Shown here: piece by piece, positions 22,687-33,100 of the stretch
Layout of the letters: each line of letters starts with the position of its first letter
How positions within the stretch are numbered: position 1 is the stretch's first letter
Source of the DNA: Allodiplogaster sudhausi
Taxonomy: Eukaryota; Nematoda; Chromadorea; Rhabditida; Diplogasteridae
Direction: 5' to 3'
Assembly (NCBI GenBank): GCA_945643635.1
Contig: CALZFC010000001.1
Coordinates: forward strand, 7,556,001-7,620,000
DNA length: 64,000 nt
Made by a program: the position numbers and the translations under genes
Notes under the pieces: model-generated
Told to the model about the DNA's origin: nothing
The model's input: the letters and a program-made list of their open reading frames with translations, nothing else
Databases searched by the model: none

Positions 22687-22772
22687 GGAGAGAGAGAGAG
22701 GTGTGAATGCCAGCTGGGCATACGGCGCAAACTGTTCACAGATCGGCTCGATGATACACGCATTCCCAGACT
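19250..22772 (+). repeat. palindrome 1, left arm (3.5 kb)
   Basis: The reverse complement of this arm is found at 22,975-25,071 followed, after a 6.6 kb interruption, by 31,657-33,073. Positions obey x -> ~45,740 - x in the inner part and x -> 52,323 - x in the outer part. The arms differ by only scattered substitutions and tract-length changes. The arm holds exons 1-8 of the metallophosphoesterase plus about 1.4 kb upstream of its ATG. Confidence 0.95.
21386..22772. other. upstream region of the metallophosphoesterase inside the palindrome arm
   Basis: The presumed promoter side of the gene. One possible extra minus-strand exon (about 21,740-21,657) reads RICVDYFLIFYFCLEVFLTCSL, membrane-like and ending near a GTAACT donor, but no connection to exon 1 was found. 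A nested stem-loop lies at 22,213-22,295: GTTTGAGGAAATGAAGTG and GTAGATCA pair with TGATCTAC and CACTTCATTTCCTCAAAC. Its mirror is at 23,445-23,527. A GA run lies at 22,631-22,700. Confidence 0.5.
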
Positions 22773-22974
22773 TCTCTACTCTATTGCCACAATTCAAGGT
22801 CTCCAACTCGCTTTTGTTTAGACTCATGGTACAATAAAGACCCATAGTCAAGTGAAAGTGTACGCGAGCAACTTCATTGTTAGTCTCGATATGCTTGCAA
22901 TTGATAAATAAGCTATTTCCGATGGTTTTTACATAATAAAATAAAATAAAATATAGTATGCAAATATGACAGTT
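22773..22974. other. palindrome 1 spacer (about 200 bp)
   Basis: Unique sequence between the two arms. It starts after CCCAGACTT and ends before AAGTCTGGG, the innermost paired bases. No gene seen. The distance between the two ATG codons across this centre is 2.97 kb, so the two gene copies were head to head. Confidence 0.8.
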
Positions 22975-23057
22975 AAGTCTGGGAATGCGTGTATCATCGA
23001 GCCGATCTGTGAACAGTTTGCGCCGTATGCCCAGCAGGCATTCACACCTCTCTCTCT

Positions 23058-23109
<52 letters not shown>

Positions 23110-25071
23110 ATGTGTCTTGAGCCCTGAGTTATTATTGGACTTTTTTGAGCTTCACGGCTTGACTGTGCCAACAAACATGCCTCTTTTGCTGCGTCTGGAG
23201 CCGCGATCTGAAAGATGGATAACAAAAAGATGGATAACACTTCGGCAAAAATGCCCATATGATTATCACACGCTTTCGACATGAAGAGTTGCGAGCAATA
23301 TGCCTTTCGTATGTCTACACCAGTGAAATGACAAGAAGGAAGAGAGCAGATTTGGACATTTAGAAAGCGCTTCAAGCGAGTGAACGGGCATTGCGCAGCA
23401 ATGCATACAAATATACAACATTTTACACTATATAAAAATGTACTGTTTGAGGAAATGAAGTGGCGTAGATCACTACATTTCCAAAGTTTGAGGAAATGCT
23501 GTGATCTACGTCACTTCATTTCCTCAAACCTTGGCAAACCCGTTAAAGTGGCTATATTGATTGGCATAATAAATTGTGTAGTATCCCTTGACTGATTGCA
23601 TTGTTTGTGCTTTGACAAAGGCAAAGCGTTGGTGTGTCCTCCCTGTTGGCATGCAATCTTTGTTCGTTGCCCTCCCCTTAAACTGTTTGGATCTTCCTGT
23701 GGCTTTATTTCGAAAATCCCTATCTATTCATAAGAGAGAGAGAGAAGGTTACATCCATAAGAAGCCACATACATAGTTAGGGTTCGGACAAGTTATTTTT
23801 ACTGTTGCTACATACAGGCTACGTATTTTTGAACAGAGTAGAGAAAGTTTCTAGATTGAACCAAGCGCTGACACAGAGAGAAAGAGAGAGGAAGAAATGG
23901 TTAGAGATTGAGGGAGAGTTATTCGAAGTATACGGAGAGAGAAAGAGAAAAGAAAAAGAAAAAAGGAAAAAGTGCTCTATGAACCGATCACCAACATGCT
24001 ATGGAGAAGAGTCGCATTTGCGTCGATTACTTCCTCATCTTTTACTTTTGCCTCGAAGTCTTCCTCACCTGCTCACTTATGTAACTAATTTTGATTTCTA
24101 TTTTATTATTATATTCTAAGAAATAGTATCCACACTGTTTGAAACGCGTAGAATATACGCGTATATTATTTATTTTAATGTTGTTAATATTATTACTATC
24201 GGACTCAATGATGTTTGCTCTTGGCAAGAGAGCCGCTCCGCCGGATATCTATTCCATGATTTTCATATTGTAATTGTCATCATGGCTACCAGCTTTGAAT
24301 GATAATAATATAAAAAATATATTGATTAATTAATTAATAATCAGACTCGCACATGATGTATTCGACTCGCGTTCTGCTGGTCATTGCCATTCTCATCTCC
24401 TACAGCTTGCTGGACGTTGTCACAAAGTCATACGTAAGTGTACGAACGTTCTTTATTCTTTCGTCGAAGCGTCCTCTTCCAAGTGGAGAGTAACATTGGT
24501 GGAAATTTTAAAGACTAGCAAAAATGTCTCCTCGTAGAAAATCGCCCTAAAAAAGAACGGCTTTTCTCAAGCCTCTTGTCAGAAGAAAAAATAACGTTTT
24601 GCTACCTGAGTAATTAAGATTGGAGGAGAGAAAAGAAATCAATTTCTCTCGTAAACAGTTGGCGAGTGGAGTCGAGCACGTCAGAGGGAATCGCGCTCGG
24701 AAGGTGGCCATCATGCGTGTCCAGTTGATGAACGGCCTCGCGAACATCTTTGTCTACTCACAACTCATAGCCTACTTTGAGGACGACAAGATCGTCGACG
24801 AACGATTCAAGGTCAGAATTCCCTTAAGGGGATCAAAAGAAATAGGCATGCATACTATTTAATTGCTGGGATGTCCAACGTGTTCAGTTATCTATTTATT
24901 CACACGCTTCAAATTGCCTGTAACAACACTCAGTCAGGTGGAGTGAATAAATTATCAGCATTTAATCTCTTTGATTACAGAAAACATGTGAACAGCTAAT
25001 CTGGCTCATGATCGTTTTCTCGCACATCAGCTGCCTTTTATACTACGCTCCAGGCTTTGTGCAACTGTGCC
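22975..25071 (-). repeat. palindrome 1, right arm, inner part
   Basis: Mirror of 20,668-22,772. It ends inside exon 3 of the second metallophosphoesterase copy, at ...CAACTGTGCCTA, where the 6.6 kb transposon begins. Confidence 0.95.
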
Positions 25072-25300
25072 TACACGGTCATTTATGCAGGCTTAAAAAC
25101 GATCCTCAGCGCCAGTGCTAAAATAGTCAGGTCGCGACGCGACCGCAACGCGTCAGCTGTGTCCGCGCGTGGTTAGATAAAATGCGCGTTTTCCCGCTCG
25201 TTCTAGAATTTCTGCTAATCTATTTAGTCATGCCTTGTTATTCTTTCGTCTCTTACACGTAGGATGTGTTAATCACAGTTAATTATCTTTTATTTAGGTG

Positions 25301-25802
25301 ATGAGTTACTATGAAGGCAGGCGCGGAGGACGCGGGCCGCGCCGGACTCCCCCGTACGTCCGCCAGCGAATCGAAGATGGAATAAAGAAAGGAGTGGAGG
25401 AAGCCCTTCAAAGGTTAGGATGTTTTTCTTCCCATATGGATCAACACTATTTAACTTTTGATTTCTTCAGGGCCGAAGAGGAGAAGAAAATAAGGAAGGA
25501 AGAGAGACGGCGGATGAAAGAAAAGCTGAAGAGGAAGCTGAAGAAGGCGGCGGGAGGAGAGGAAGGGAAGACGAAGAGGAAGGAGGAAAGAAAGAAGAAG
25601 AAGGAAGAGGAAATCGAGAAGGAGAAGAAGAAGCAGCAAGAGGAGGAAGAGAGAGAGAGAGAGAGAAGCAGAAGAAGGAGGAGGAGGAGAAGGAACGGGA
25701 GCAGCGAGAGAAAAAGGAGCAGGAGGAGCAGAGAGAGCGAGAGAAGCAGAAGACGGAGCGTGCCAAGAAGGAGGAGGAGAACAAGGAAAAGAAGATTCGC
25801 AG
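25301..25802 (+). CDS. N-terminal exons of the transposon gene (charged coiled coil)
   Basis: ATG at 25,301 (a GTG precedes it at 25,298) encodes MSYYEGRRGGRGPRRTPPY and RQRIEDGIKKGVEEAL. A donor at 25,414 (AAAG|GTTAGG) and acceptor at 25,470 (TTCTTCAG) remove a 57 bp intron and keep the frame (LQR-AEEEKKIRKEERR). The exon is a long Glu/Lys/Arg coiled coil. At the GA run 25,650-25,668 the natural Glu/Lys-rich reading moves to another frame (EEEKEREQREKKEQEEQ), so a microsatellite slip has probably shifted this copy; the original frame turns Arg-rich instead. The exon ends at CGCAG|GTTTCT near 25,801. Confidence 0.6.
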
Positions 25803-25825
25803 GTTTCTTTCTCTTTATTATGGTT

Positions 25826-26300
25826 TTGGTACTCTTCGACTATCACTACCCCAGAGGGGCCCCAAAAATGTTGACTAAGGGTGATTTGTTTGACGCGGGG
25901 ATCACGAATATAACACTAATTTTTAATTATAACCTCATTAAAAAACAATTATGGATTTAATTTTGACTAAGATCGCGTTGTTATTCTCGATAAGGGTGTT
26001 GCAATGAAGGGCTGGGAAGAAGTGTCATTGATCCCAGTTCAGGTGTCTATTCTTCTCGTAGAGATCGTTAAGGGTTATGTCTAGGAGTTGATCCTTTCCT
26101 TGGGCAAAGGGAGAACACGTTCGACTCACCATTTTAGCAAACACCACTTACTAATGCAACTTTTATGAATGACGTTATAATTTAAAATGGATGTTATATT
26201 CGTGTTCCCGTGTGAAACAAGTGGGCCATGTTTCAGCGAAAAATCAAATTTCAAAATTTTTCTGGTCTCTCTGGGGTAGTGGTAGTCGAAGAGTACCTTT
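25826..26300. repeat. foldback/MITE-like element inside an intron of the transposon gene
   Basis: About 25,826-25,955 is an imperfect reverse complement of 26,155-26,300. The outer ends pair GGTACTCTTCGACTATCACT with its complement at 26,278-26,297; inner parts pair through ATCACGAATATAACA-like and AATTATAAC-like words. The roughly 200 bp between is unpaired. The whole sits between the exons ending at 25,801 and starting near 26,351. Confidence 0.7.
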
Positions 26301-26350
26301 TTTTTTTTTACAAAAATTCCCATAATCGCATAATCGCTTTTGTTTGCCTA

Positions 26351-26697
26351 GAAGGTCGTCGTCGTCCTCTTCATCATCTTCTTTGTCGTCGTCTTCTTCT
26401 TCGTCTTCTTCGTCGTCGTCTTCTTCTTCGTCTTCATCGACGGAGAACGAAGAGTTAGTCGGTGGAATGTATTAATTGAAACACGACTTTGGCCTTATTC
26501 TTTGCAGGAAGCCACCATCGAAGAAGAAGCCGGATCTGGTGCCGCCACGCAAGACTCTCACGCCCGTCGAGAACCACCAAACGCCTCCGCCGTTAGTAAC
26601 CATTTTATGTAAAGTGTAACAATAAACTATAAGCGTGATCTTGCAGCCGCCCTGTCCTCCAATCGTCTGTCTAGTCCCGCTCCCTTCTTGTCCAGGT
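26351..26697 (+). CDS. middle exons of the transposon gene: poly-Ser, Lys/Pro-rich and Pro-rich segments
   Basis: Three short exons with good borders. 26,351-26,455 follows TGCCTAG and encodes a long Ser run ending STENEE before GTTAGT. 26,509-26,594 follows TTTGCAG and encodes KPPSKKKPDLVPPRKTLTP before GTTAGT. 26,645-26,694 follows CTTGCAG and is Pro/Cys-rich (PPCPPIVCLVPLPSCP) before GTTGGT. Phases join the first two cleanly. These look like low-complexity linkers between the N-terminal coiled coil and the transposase body; no function can be read from them. Confidence 0.45.
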
Positions 26698-26884
26698 TGG
26701 TTATGACTTACTGAGGAACATTTTGATGACAATTAATCAGTTTTTAGCCAACCCAACCCTAGTTGCAGGCCCCCAACTCGCTCTGCTCAATCTCTCCGTC
26801 TTATTCCCTTCACTTCTTCCGCCTCGCCATCTCTCTGGTGTCGTCTTTTGAGGTTACTGTGAAGCATATTCTGGAATCTTTCCT

Positions 26885-27095
26885 GAAGGTAATCGGGGAG
26901 GTACTCCGGGAGGTACTCCTGGAGGTGCTCGGGGAGGTACTCCTGGAGGTACTCGGGGAGGTACTCCTGGAGGTGCTCGGGGAGGTACTCCTGGAGGTGC
27001 TCGGGGAGGTACTCCGGGAGGTACTCCTGGAGGTACTCGGGGAGGTACTCCTGGAGGTGCTCGGGGAGGTACTCCTGGAGGTGCTCGGGGAGCTC
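26885..27095 (+). repeat. minisatellite of 12/24 bp GGAGGTACTCCT/GGAGGTGCTCGG units
   Basis: About 17 tandem 12 bp units alternate between GGAGGTACTCCT, GGAGGTACTCGG, GGAGGTGCTCGG and GGAGGTACTCCG. In one frame they read repeated Gly-Gly-Thr-Pro/Gly-Gly-Ala-Arg and run on into GAPGVSPSSFVLPISIPSY, suggesting they lie inside an exon of the transposon gene. The downstream join to the exon at 27,504 is not resolved; a DDDLQIPVTTQTPS segment (27,328-27,365) in another frame lies between. Confidence 0.75.
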
Positions 27096-27503
27096 CAGGA
27101 GTATCCCCGTCTTCTTTTGTTCTTCCTATCTCCATTCCTTCGTACCCTGAAATTGCTGATTTCAGTGAAGTCGTGTCTGGCCGCCGCTGCCGTCTCTTTC
27201 CATCGGCACCTCCCCCTCTCTCTCTCATCTCCGATCTCTACCACTTCCTCTGCAATATGGATGAGTCAGCTATTTTTCAAAGAGAATGAAAGAGATAATG
27301 AGAGGTTCAGATATGTATTTGAAGATGATGACTTGCAGATCCCGGTGACCACGCAGACTCCGTCTCCCCCCCCCCCAATTCGACAAGCCCCTTCCCCCTT
27401 TTGTTGTTGTTGTTGATGTAGAACGCGTAGTTTGTTGTTTTTGTTCGCGAGAATTGTTGCTGTTTTAAGAAAAAAAATTGTTTCTACGTACTTTCACTTG
27501 CAG

Positions 27504-30500
27504 TGCAATGAACGGAAGTGTAGATGATGATGAGATGCCAATTTTACGGCCAGAGGTGGATAATTCCGTTGAAGTAGAAGTAGCTGGGCCTAGACCTGCC
27601 AGCCCCTCTGCCCACCTTAGAATGCCGCCCCCCGTCGTCAATCTGACCCCGTCGTCATTCGCACCCAGAGGGAAGAAGAAATCTAGCATGGAATCTCCCC
27701 AGATGACAGGGTTGAGCACGAACACAACTCCCCAGATGACAGGGTCGAGCATGAACACAACTCCCCGCAAAGGGTCAAGCACTCAAACAACTCCCCGCAA
27801 TGGGTTGAGCACGCAGACGACTCCCCAGTTCAAAGGGTTGAGCATGCGAAGCCCAAAGGACTCTGCCAAGACAGCTGCAGAGAGGATAGCAGAACGGCTC
27901 CAACTATCTGGAAAGGAGGCCGCCGATCGTAGAGCAGATAGGATCAGCGAGTTGGAGGCTGAGCTGAAATCCGCCACTGATGAATTGTCGTCCACGAGAA
28001 TCCGCCTGTTCACTCTCGAGAAGGCCACCAGGAGGAATGCTGAATCTGAAATGGAGCTCACCCGGCTTAAAGTTCTCTTGGCTGAAAAGGAAGATGAAAT
28101 TGCGTGTCTGAATTTGAAAAATGAGGAACTTGAACAACGGGTGAATTGGCAAGAGAGTGAAAGCGGGGACTTGAAAGTGGCCAAGAGAGTCTTAGAACTG
28201 CAGTTAAAAGAGGCCGAGACAAACTGCGCCGATTTAGAACAAAAGTTGAGTGAGGTGAAGACAAGCTGCACCGAGTTAGAACAACAGTTGAGAGAAGCTC
28301 AAACAAAATGCACCGATTTGGAAGAAATAGCTGAGAGAGACTGGTTGCAGTTGAGTGAGGTCAAGGCAAGATGCATCGATTTAGAACTGCGTGTCCGTGC
28401 TCGCACTCCTTCACAGTACAGATTACACAAGCAGAGTGACAACATCAGAAACCTCCGAAATGAGAAGCGCAGAGCAAATAGAAAGATCAAAAATTTGCAA
28501 GAACAACTCGCTACGATCATGAACAGAGACAAGAGGGAGAAGGCGATAGCGAATTTCTCGCAGGTTCAGCCAGTTCAGCAGCGGAGACGTCTGGTCGCTC
28601 TTCATGGCACGATGAGCCGGTACGCCGGAATCGAGGCTTCCAAGGATCGAGAGAAACAACGGGCTGAAATAACTGAAATTATCCGGTTGTACATTCGGCG
28701 ACACAACATTACGCTAGACTCCGGTATTCAGAAGCTCACGCCTGGGTTGGATCTCCTTCTCTGTACTCGTGCGCGAATCAACTTGAGTCAGCACCTAACA
28801 TGCAAATCATTCCTAGCCGGCGTCAACTCTGACATTTTCTCGCCAACATATCTAGTACGCAGACTAAGAGTGGAGTATGCCAGCCGATTCCGCTACAAGT
28901 TCTCTACAGTTTCAATCCAAAAAGATGGAGAGTCCCGCTCTATTCCTGTCATTAAAATGGAAAATATCAAGGAGGCACTCACATGCAGAGTTCATGATCT
29001 TTTGGAAAGTGAACAACTCATCCTTGATGGGAAATTTGCTAATCGAATCTGGCTATGCGTGACTGGTGATAAGGGTGGAGACAAGACCAAAGTTTCAATA
29101 TCGATCGGAAACATTGAGAAAGTGAACTCTGTTCAAAACAGCATGATCGTGGCAATGTACAAGGAAACCGACTCTGGCACCATGCTGCGTGCATTCATCC
29201 AGAACGTCGTCGACCAGATCAACAAACTGTACTTCCTGAACGTAACCATCAATGATGAGTCCCAGAAGATTATGCTCAAATGGTTCTTGGCCGGGGACTA
29301 TATGTTTATCTATGCATATCTTGGAATGAAGGTACCCAGGTCATGTAACAACTGCCCGCTTTGCACCCGTAGTCGTGACTGCAAACTGAGTGAGGATGAG
29401 CCGTTGTACCCGCTACGAACATTGGAGGATTTTGAAAAGTGGTCAGAGAATGGTGAGTGTGGTGTGACCAAAGGAGAGAAGCCACTGTTCACAGTCATTC
29501 CCATCAGCAACATCCTCCTTCCCCAAATGCACACTGTGTCAGGTGTAGCCATTGCCACGGCCATCAACCCTCTCCAGCTTGCAGCGCTTAACACCGATTT
29601 GAAGAATGTGGGAGTGACCATGAAGACACTTGGTCCAGACAATGATGATGAGAGCGAGGAAAACGGTGGGAAGGTCGCCTCTAATCTCGAATGCCAGAAA
29701 GAGCTTAAAGCTGTACGGCTCAGAATATCAACGAACAAGGCAGAGATGAGAGAAACAGAGAGAGAGAGAAGAAGGACGGCCCAATTATAATTGAGTGCCT
29801 AAATGCAGTCCAAGAACAGCGGGTGCGTGCACCAAGAAGAAGCCAACTCGTTCAGTGCAAGGCCCCCGTCTGCCTCAGTCAACACAAAGCCAGCTCAGGG
29901 TTCAGCGAGACGGTCGGCTTTCAGAGAGGATTTGCCTGCGCAATCTGCCAGAAATACCACCACTTTGTCTGTGAAGGCATTTTCACAATGCAGCAAATTG
30001 AAAAGGTCGACTCACAAGATGGTGATATTTGTTCGACATGTGCAACAGGAAGGGCAATAACAATCAACGAGAGAATCAAGGAGGTGAAGGAGTGCATTGA
30101 GCAAAGTAAGAAGGAAGAAGTTCAGCTGAATGACCAGAGAGAGTCCCTAGAAAAGAAAAAGAAGGAGCTAGAAAAGATCAGTGAGACGAGAACAGGGGAA
30201 GCGCAACTCGCACTCGATGCTCGTCTGCGAAGCATTGGTGCTGACCGGCAAGCCTTTGGGCAGTGCCTTGTAGGCAATCATGTGCAGCGTTGCTTGGAGC
30301 AGCCCGAGGCTCTGTGGTCCCTCTACCCGGACGAAGAACACCTCTCTGAGAAGATACAGATCATGAAAGAGCTGAAATGCATCAGCAAGCTGTCCACTCC
30401 ACACGATTTGGATGGAAGTGAGAAGCAACAACTTTTTGAGCACATAAACAAATTCGAACAGCTTGCTGCCAAAGCACTTCCTGAACAAAACAGAACGCCA

Positions 30501-30716
30501 AAAATCCATGGCCTCATCTCTCATGTTCCCGAGATGGTGGAGAGGTATGGCTGCTGGGCCTTTTTCTCAGATCAGCCAATCGAGGCCCTTCACCAAGAAG
30601 AAAAGAGAAGGGCAAAGCAGTATGCCCCCATTCGCAATGAGGAGTTGAGATGGAGGGCTGAGCTGACGGACTTTGCCGTGATGAATGCACTACATGATAT
30701 GAACCGCTGGCAGTGA
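27504..30716 (+). pseudogene. putative transposase with coiled coil and DDE-like core, frameshifted at a GA run
   Basis: Starts after a CACTTGCAG acceptor (ATG at 27,508). Residues ~1-105 are Pro/Ser/Thr-rich with MTG.STNTTP repeats; ~110-330 form a long coiled coil (KLSEVKTSCTELEQQL); then a globular part: a WLCVTGDKGGDKTKVSI block with a possible first acidic residue, LAGDYMFIYAYLG with a possible second, and NNCPLCTRSRDC just after. The frame stops at 29,788, but the +2 frame carries on without a gap in sense: KKDGPIIIECLNAVQEQRV, then a Cys/His motif (CAICQKYHHFVC...CSTC), a coiled coil, and SDQPIEALHQEEKRR near the end, where a third acidic residue could lie. The shift falls in the GA run 29,750-29,770. 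The superfamily is unknown to me; the DDE reading is an inference from spacing. Confidence 0.65.
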
Positions 30717-31656
30717 GAGGACGGAATGAGAGGGAGGGAATTAGAGGAAAGCAATTAGAGGAAGGGAGGAAGGCAATTAGAGGAAGGCAATTAGAGGAGG
30801 GCAATCAGCGAAGAAGCAAGGATTTAAGAAAAGAACACGACTACTATGCATTAATAGTATAGCTACTTATAATATTCTGTTCGCCATATTCTATGTTACT
30901 AACTTTGTGAATAAACTAATATCCCTTGAACACCTAATTTATTTGGTTCCTGAAATAAAAGAGGAAACTTGCTGTCTGAAATAAAAGAGGAAAAAAAAAT
31001 AGTTAAAGAAAAAATAATAAAAAAAATATGTAAGTAAACGAGTAAGTAAAAGATAAGTAAGAGGACAATAATTTAAAAAAAGAAAACCAGTAGCAGAAGA
31101 ACAGCAAGGGTTGATGAAGATAGAATCCCGTGAACGCGGCGATCCAGAGAACGATGCCAAAACACTCGACCGCCCAGCACCTTTAAATATTCCACAAGCC
31201 ACAACCCGTATGAAAAAGAAGGCAAAAAGAATGAAACAAAAAAAATTAACTAAAAAAGTAAAAAGCAAAGCAATGGAGACTGATCTAATCGGAATGCGGA
31301 TTTCTTCTCGCACTCGAGGTAGATGGGGAGGATGGCTTGGTGGACAAGCGCGGCCGGAATCGCAAACGACTCGGAAAAGCAGGAAAACTGCAATGACAAG
31401 GAATACAAGCAAATTAACGCAGAAAAATCAATGCCCGCGTGCACTTTTACCTTCAGCATAAGTGTTGGAAAAACAATGTTTGAATTGCTAAGTGGCCCTT
31501 TACTACCGTAGTTAACCAAAAATTGGCAACCAGCCAACTCGTGCTCCCCGCGCTTTTTAATTTAAAACATATTTCATATATATCTGACCACGCGCGGACA
31601 CGGCTGAGTATCGAGAGACTGACAGCCTTAGAGGATCGCTTTTGGAGGGCCGTGCC
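30717..31656. other. 3' non-coding end of the 6.6 kb transposon
   Basis: Contains tandem GGAGGAAAGCAATTAGA-type repeats just after the stop (30,730-30,805) and an A-rich stretch. A 116-codon Lys-rich frame at 31,111-31,461 looks like composition rather than a gene. The terminal inverted repeat occupies about 31,585-31,649. Confidence 0.5.
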
Positions 31657-33073
31657 TATTTGAAGGTTAACAATGGCCGTTAAAAAAAGTTATTTCGATT
31701 TCGCGCTTCTTTTCTTTGACGAGAGGAGTTCAAATTATACTCTTGATTCATTCAATGAATAAGCTTTACAGTCGCAAATATCATTGCGGGTTTCTGGACG
31801 AATCTTTTTGGAATGTTGGCAGGTTTCTATATCATGAGCTGTGTGGTGCTTCTCTTAGAGGTGCCTTTTTCTGAGTCTTCTCTTTTGCTTTTTCTAATAA
31901 CCATAGTTTCTAAGTTTAATTTAAATGTAATATTTCAAATTTTGCATTTCAGCAGTGGGATACATCAACGAGACTACTGTATTGGCTGACGAACTGCAAG
32001 CCGTCGATCCTTCACAATGTTGCGTTCAACAAGTTGGCTAATTATCTATTCAGTATTTTAATTGAGTTCAAAGATGTAAAGAGAAAAAAAGAAAAGAATC
32101 CCTTCTTTCTTTTCTCTTTAGAAAATGGCAAGTGAAGTGCTCGCTGATTGCGACAGCCATCGTCTCTCTGCTCATGTACTACTCGTCTGACAAGATTGTT
32201 GTTCGGTTCGAGACTTTCTCTCAAAACTCATCCTTCTAATCTTTTTTATATTATTTTGCAGTTATATAGCGGCAAACAAATAAATAAAACGAATAAATGT
32301 AACCACACAATTTCTCGTTTGAATTTGGCGCCCTTTCCAGACATGTCAACTTTCCAATCCGTGGCTTGTCAATAGAGAATGGCTCCTCGATTAAATTCGC
32401 TGCCGTTGCCGATGTACACGTGGGAGCCAGCGTCTATAAGAGCCAGGCAAGTAATCCGTGGATAGTGAGGGAGAGATGGAGAGATAGAGAGAGAGAGAGA
32501 ATAGAGGGAATAGAGAGAGAACCTTTGCGGAGAATGATTGAATAGAGAAGGAGAGGGAATAGAGAGAGAAAGAGAATGGAGAGAGAGAGAGGAAGAAGAG
32601 AGAGAGGAGACAAAGAGAGAGAGGAACGGAGAGAGAGGAAGAAAAGAGAGAGAGGAGACAGAGAGAGAGAGGAGACAGAGAGAGAGAGGAGACAGAGAGA
32701 GAGAGAGAAGACAGAGAGAGAGAGGAACGGAGAGAGAGAGGAAGAAAAGAGAGAGAGAGAAGAGAGAGATAGAGAGAATAGAGAGAGGGTACGAGAACCC
32801 ATTGCAGGTGGCCAAGCTGACGGATGTCCTGCTCGACCAGACCGTGGATGCTGTCCTCATCGTGGGCGACATGGTTGACGGGACACGAGCGCAGCTCGCT
32901 CATCGTCTCGAACCGCTGTGGGCCGTCTCTCACAGGTCTCTTTCTCTCTTTCTCTTCTTCCTCCCTCTTTCCTCTCCGTTCTCGTTCCCACTCGCTCTCT
33001 CTTTTCCTTCCTCTTCTTTATCTCTCTCTATCTCTCTCTCTCCTTCTCTCTCTCTCTTTCTCTATCCCTCTTA
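31657..33073 (-). repeat. palindrome 1, right arm, outer part
   Basis: Mirror of 19,250-20,666 (x -> 52,323 - x). It carries exon 3 (end) to exon 8 of the second metallophosphoesterase copy. Homology ends at CTATCCCTCTTAC, within the GA/TC-rich intron; the next base starts sequence belonging to the aldo-keto reductase. Confidence 0.95.
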
Positions 33074-33100
33074 CTCTCTTGATAAACAATGACCGTGCAG

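Larger units (their letters stand above)
25072..31656 (+). mobile_element. 6.6 kb DNA transposon inserted in exon 3 of the metallophosphoesterase copy
   Basis: The unoccupied arm reads AACTGTGCCTATTTGAAGG; the left junction reads AACTGTGCCTA|CACGG and the right junction GGGCC|GTGCCTATTTGAAGG. This gives a 7 bp target duplication, GTGCCTA (the exact length may shift by a base through microhomology). The ends are imperfect inverted repeats: within ~110 bp of the left end, TGTGTCCGCGCGTGGTTAGATA matches the reverse complement of the right end near 31,585-31,612, and an AAAACGATCCTC-like word lies further out on both sides. The element carries a multi-exon plus-strand gene (25,301-30,716). The superfamily is not assigned. 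Confidence 0.88.
24353..33073 (+). pseudogene. second metallophosphoesterase copy, split by a transposon and 3' truncated
   Basis: Mirror copy of the gene at 18,171-21,385. Exon 1 starts with ATGATG at 24,353; exon 2 is near 24,660-24,811; exon 3 begins near 24,981 and is broken at 25,071, continuing at 31,657. Exons 4-8 follow to about 32,935, ending in LEPLWAVSH and a GT donor. Homology ends near 33,073, inside the next intron, so the GNHD and GHTH motifs are missing. Small changes are visible, such as Leu to Phe in the VNLPIRGL segment and Val to Ala in FAVVADVHVG. It keeps the GDMVDG motif but cannot make an active enzyme. Confidence 0.88.

Noticed and set aside
22365..23375. Mirror-image frames starting MKRFLNVQICSLPSC in both palindrome arms
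   Set aside because: Identity is explained by the palindrome; the frame runs into a GA tract and has no splice or start support.
29803..30060. Separate small gene directly after the first transposase stop
   Set aside because: The overlapping frame from ~29,763 continues the transposase sense (KKDGPIIIECLNAV) with Cys/His motifs; the 29,803 frame is its shadow.
31111..31461. Lys/Arg-rich 116-codon frame in the 3' part of the 6.6 kb transposon
   Set aside because: A-rich composition explains it; no splice link to the transposase and the opposite strand is equally open.
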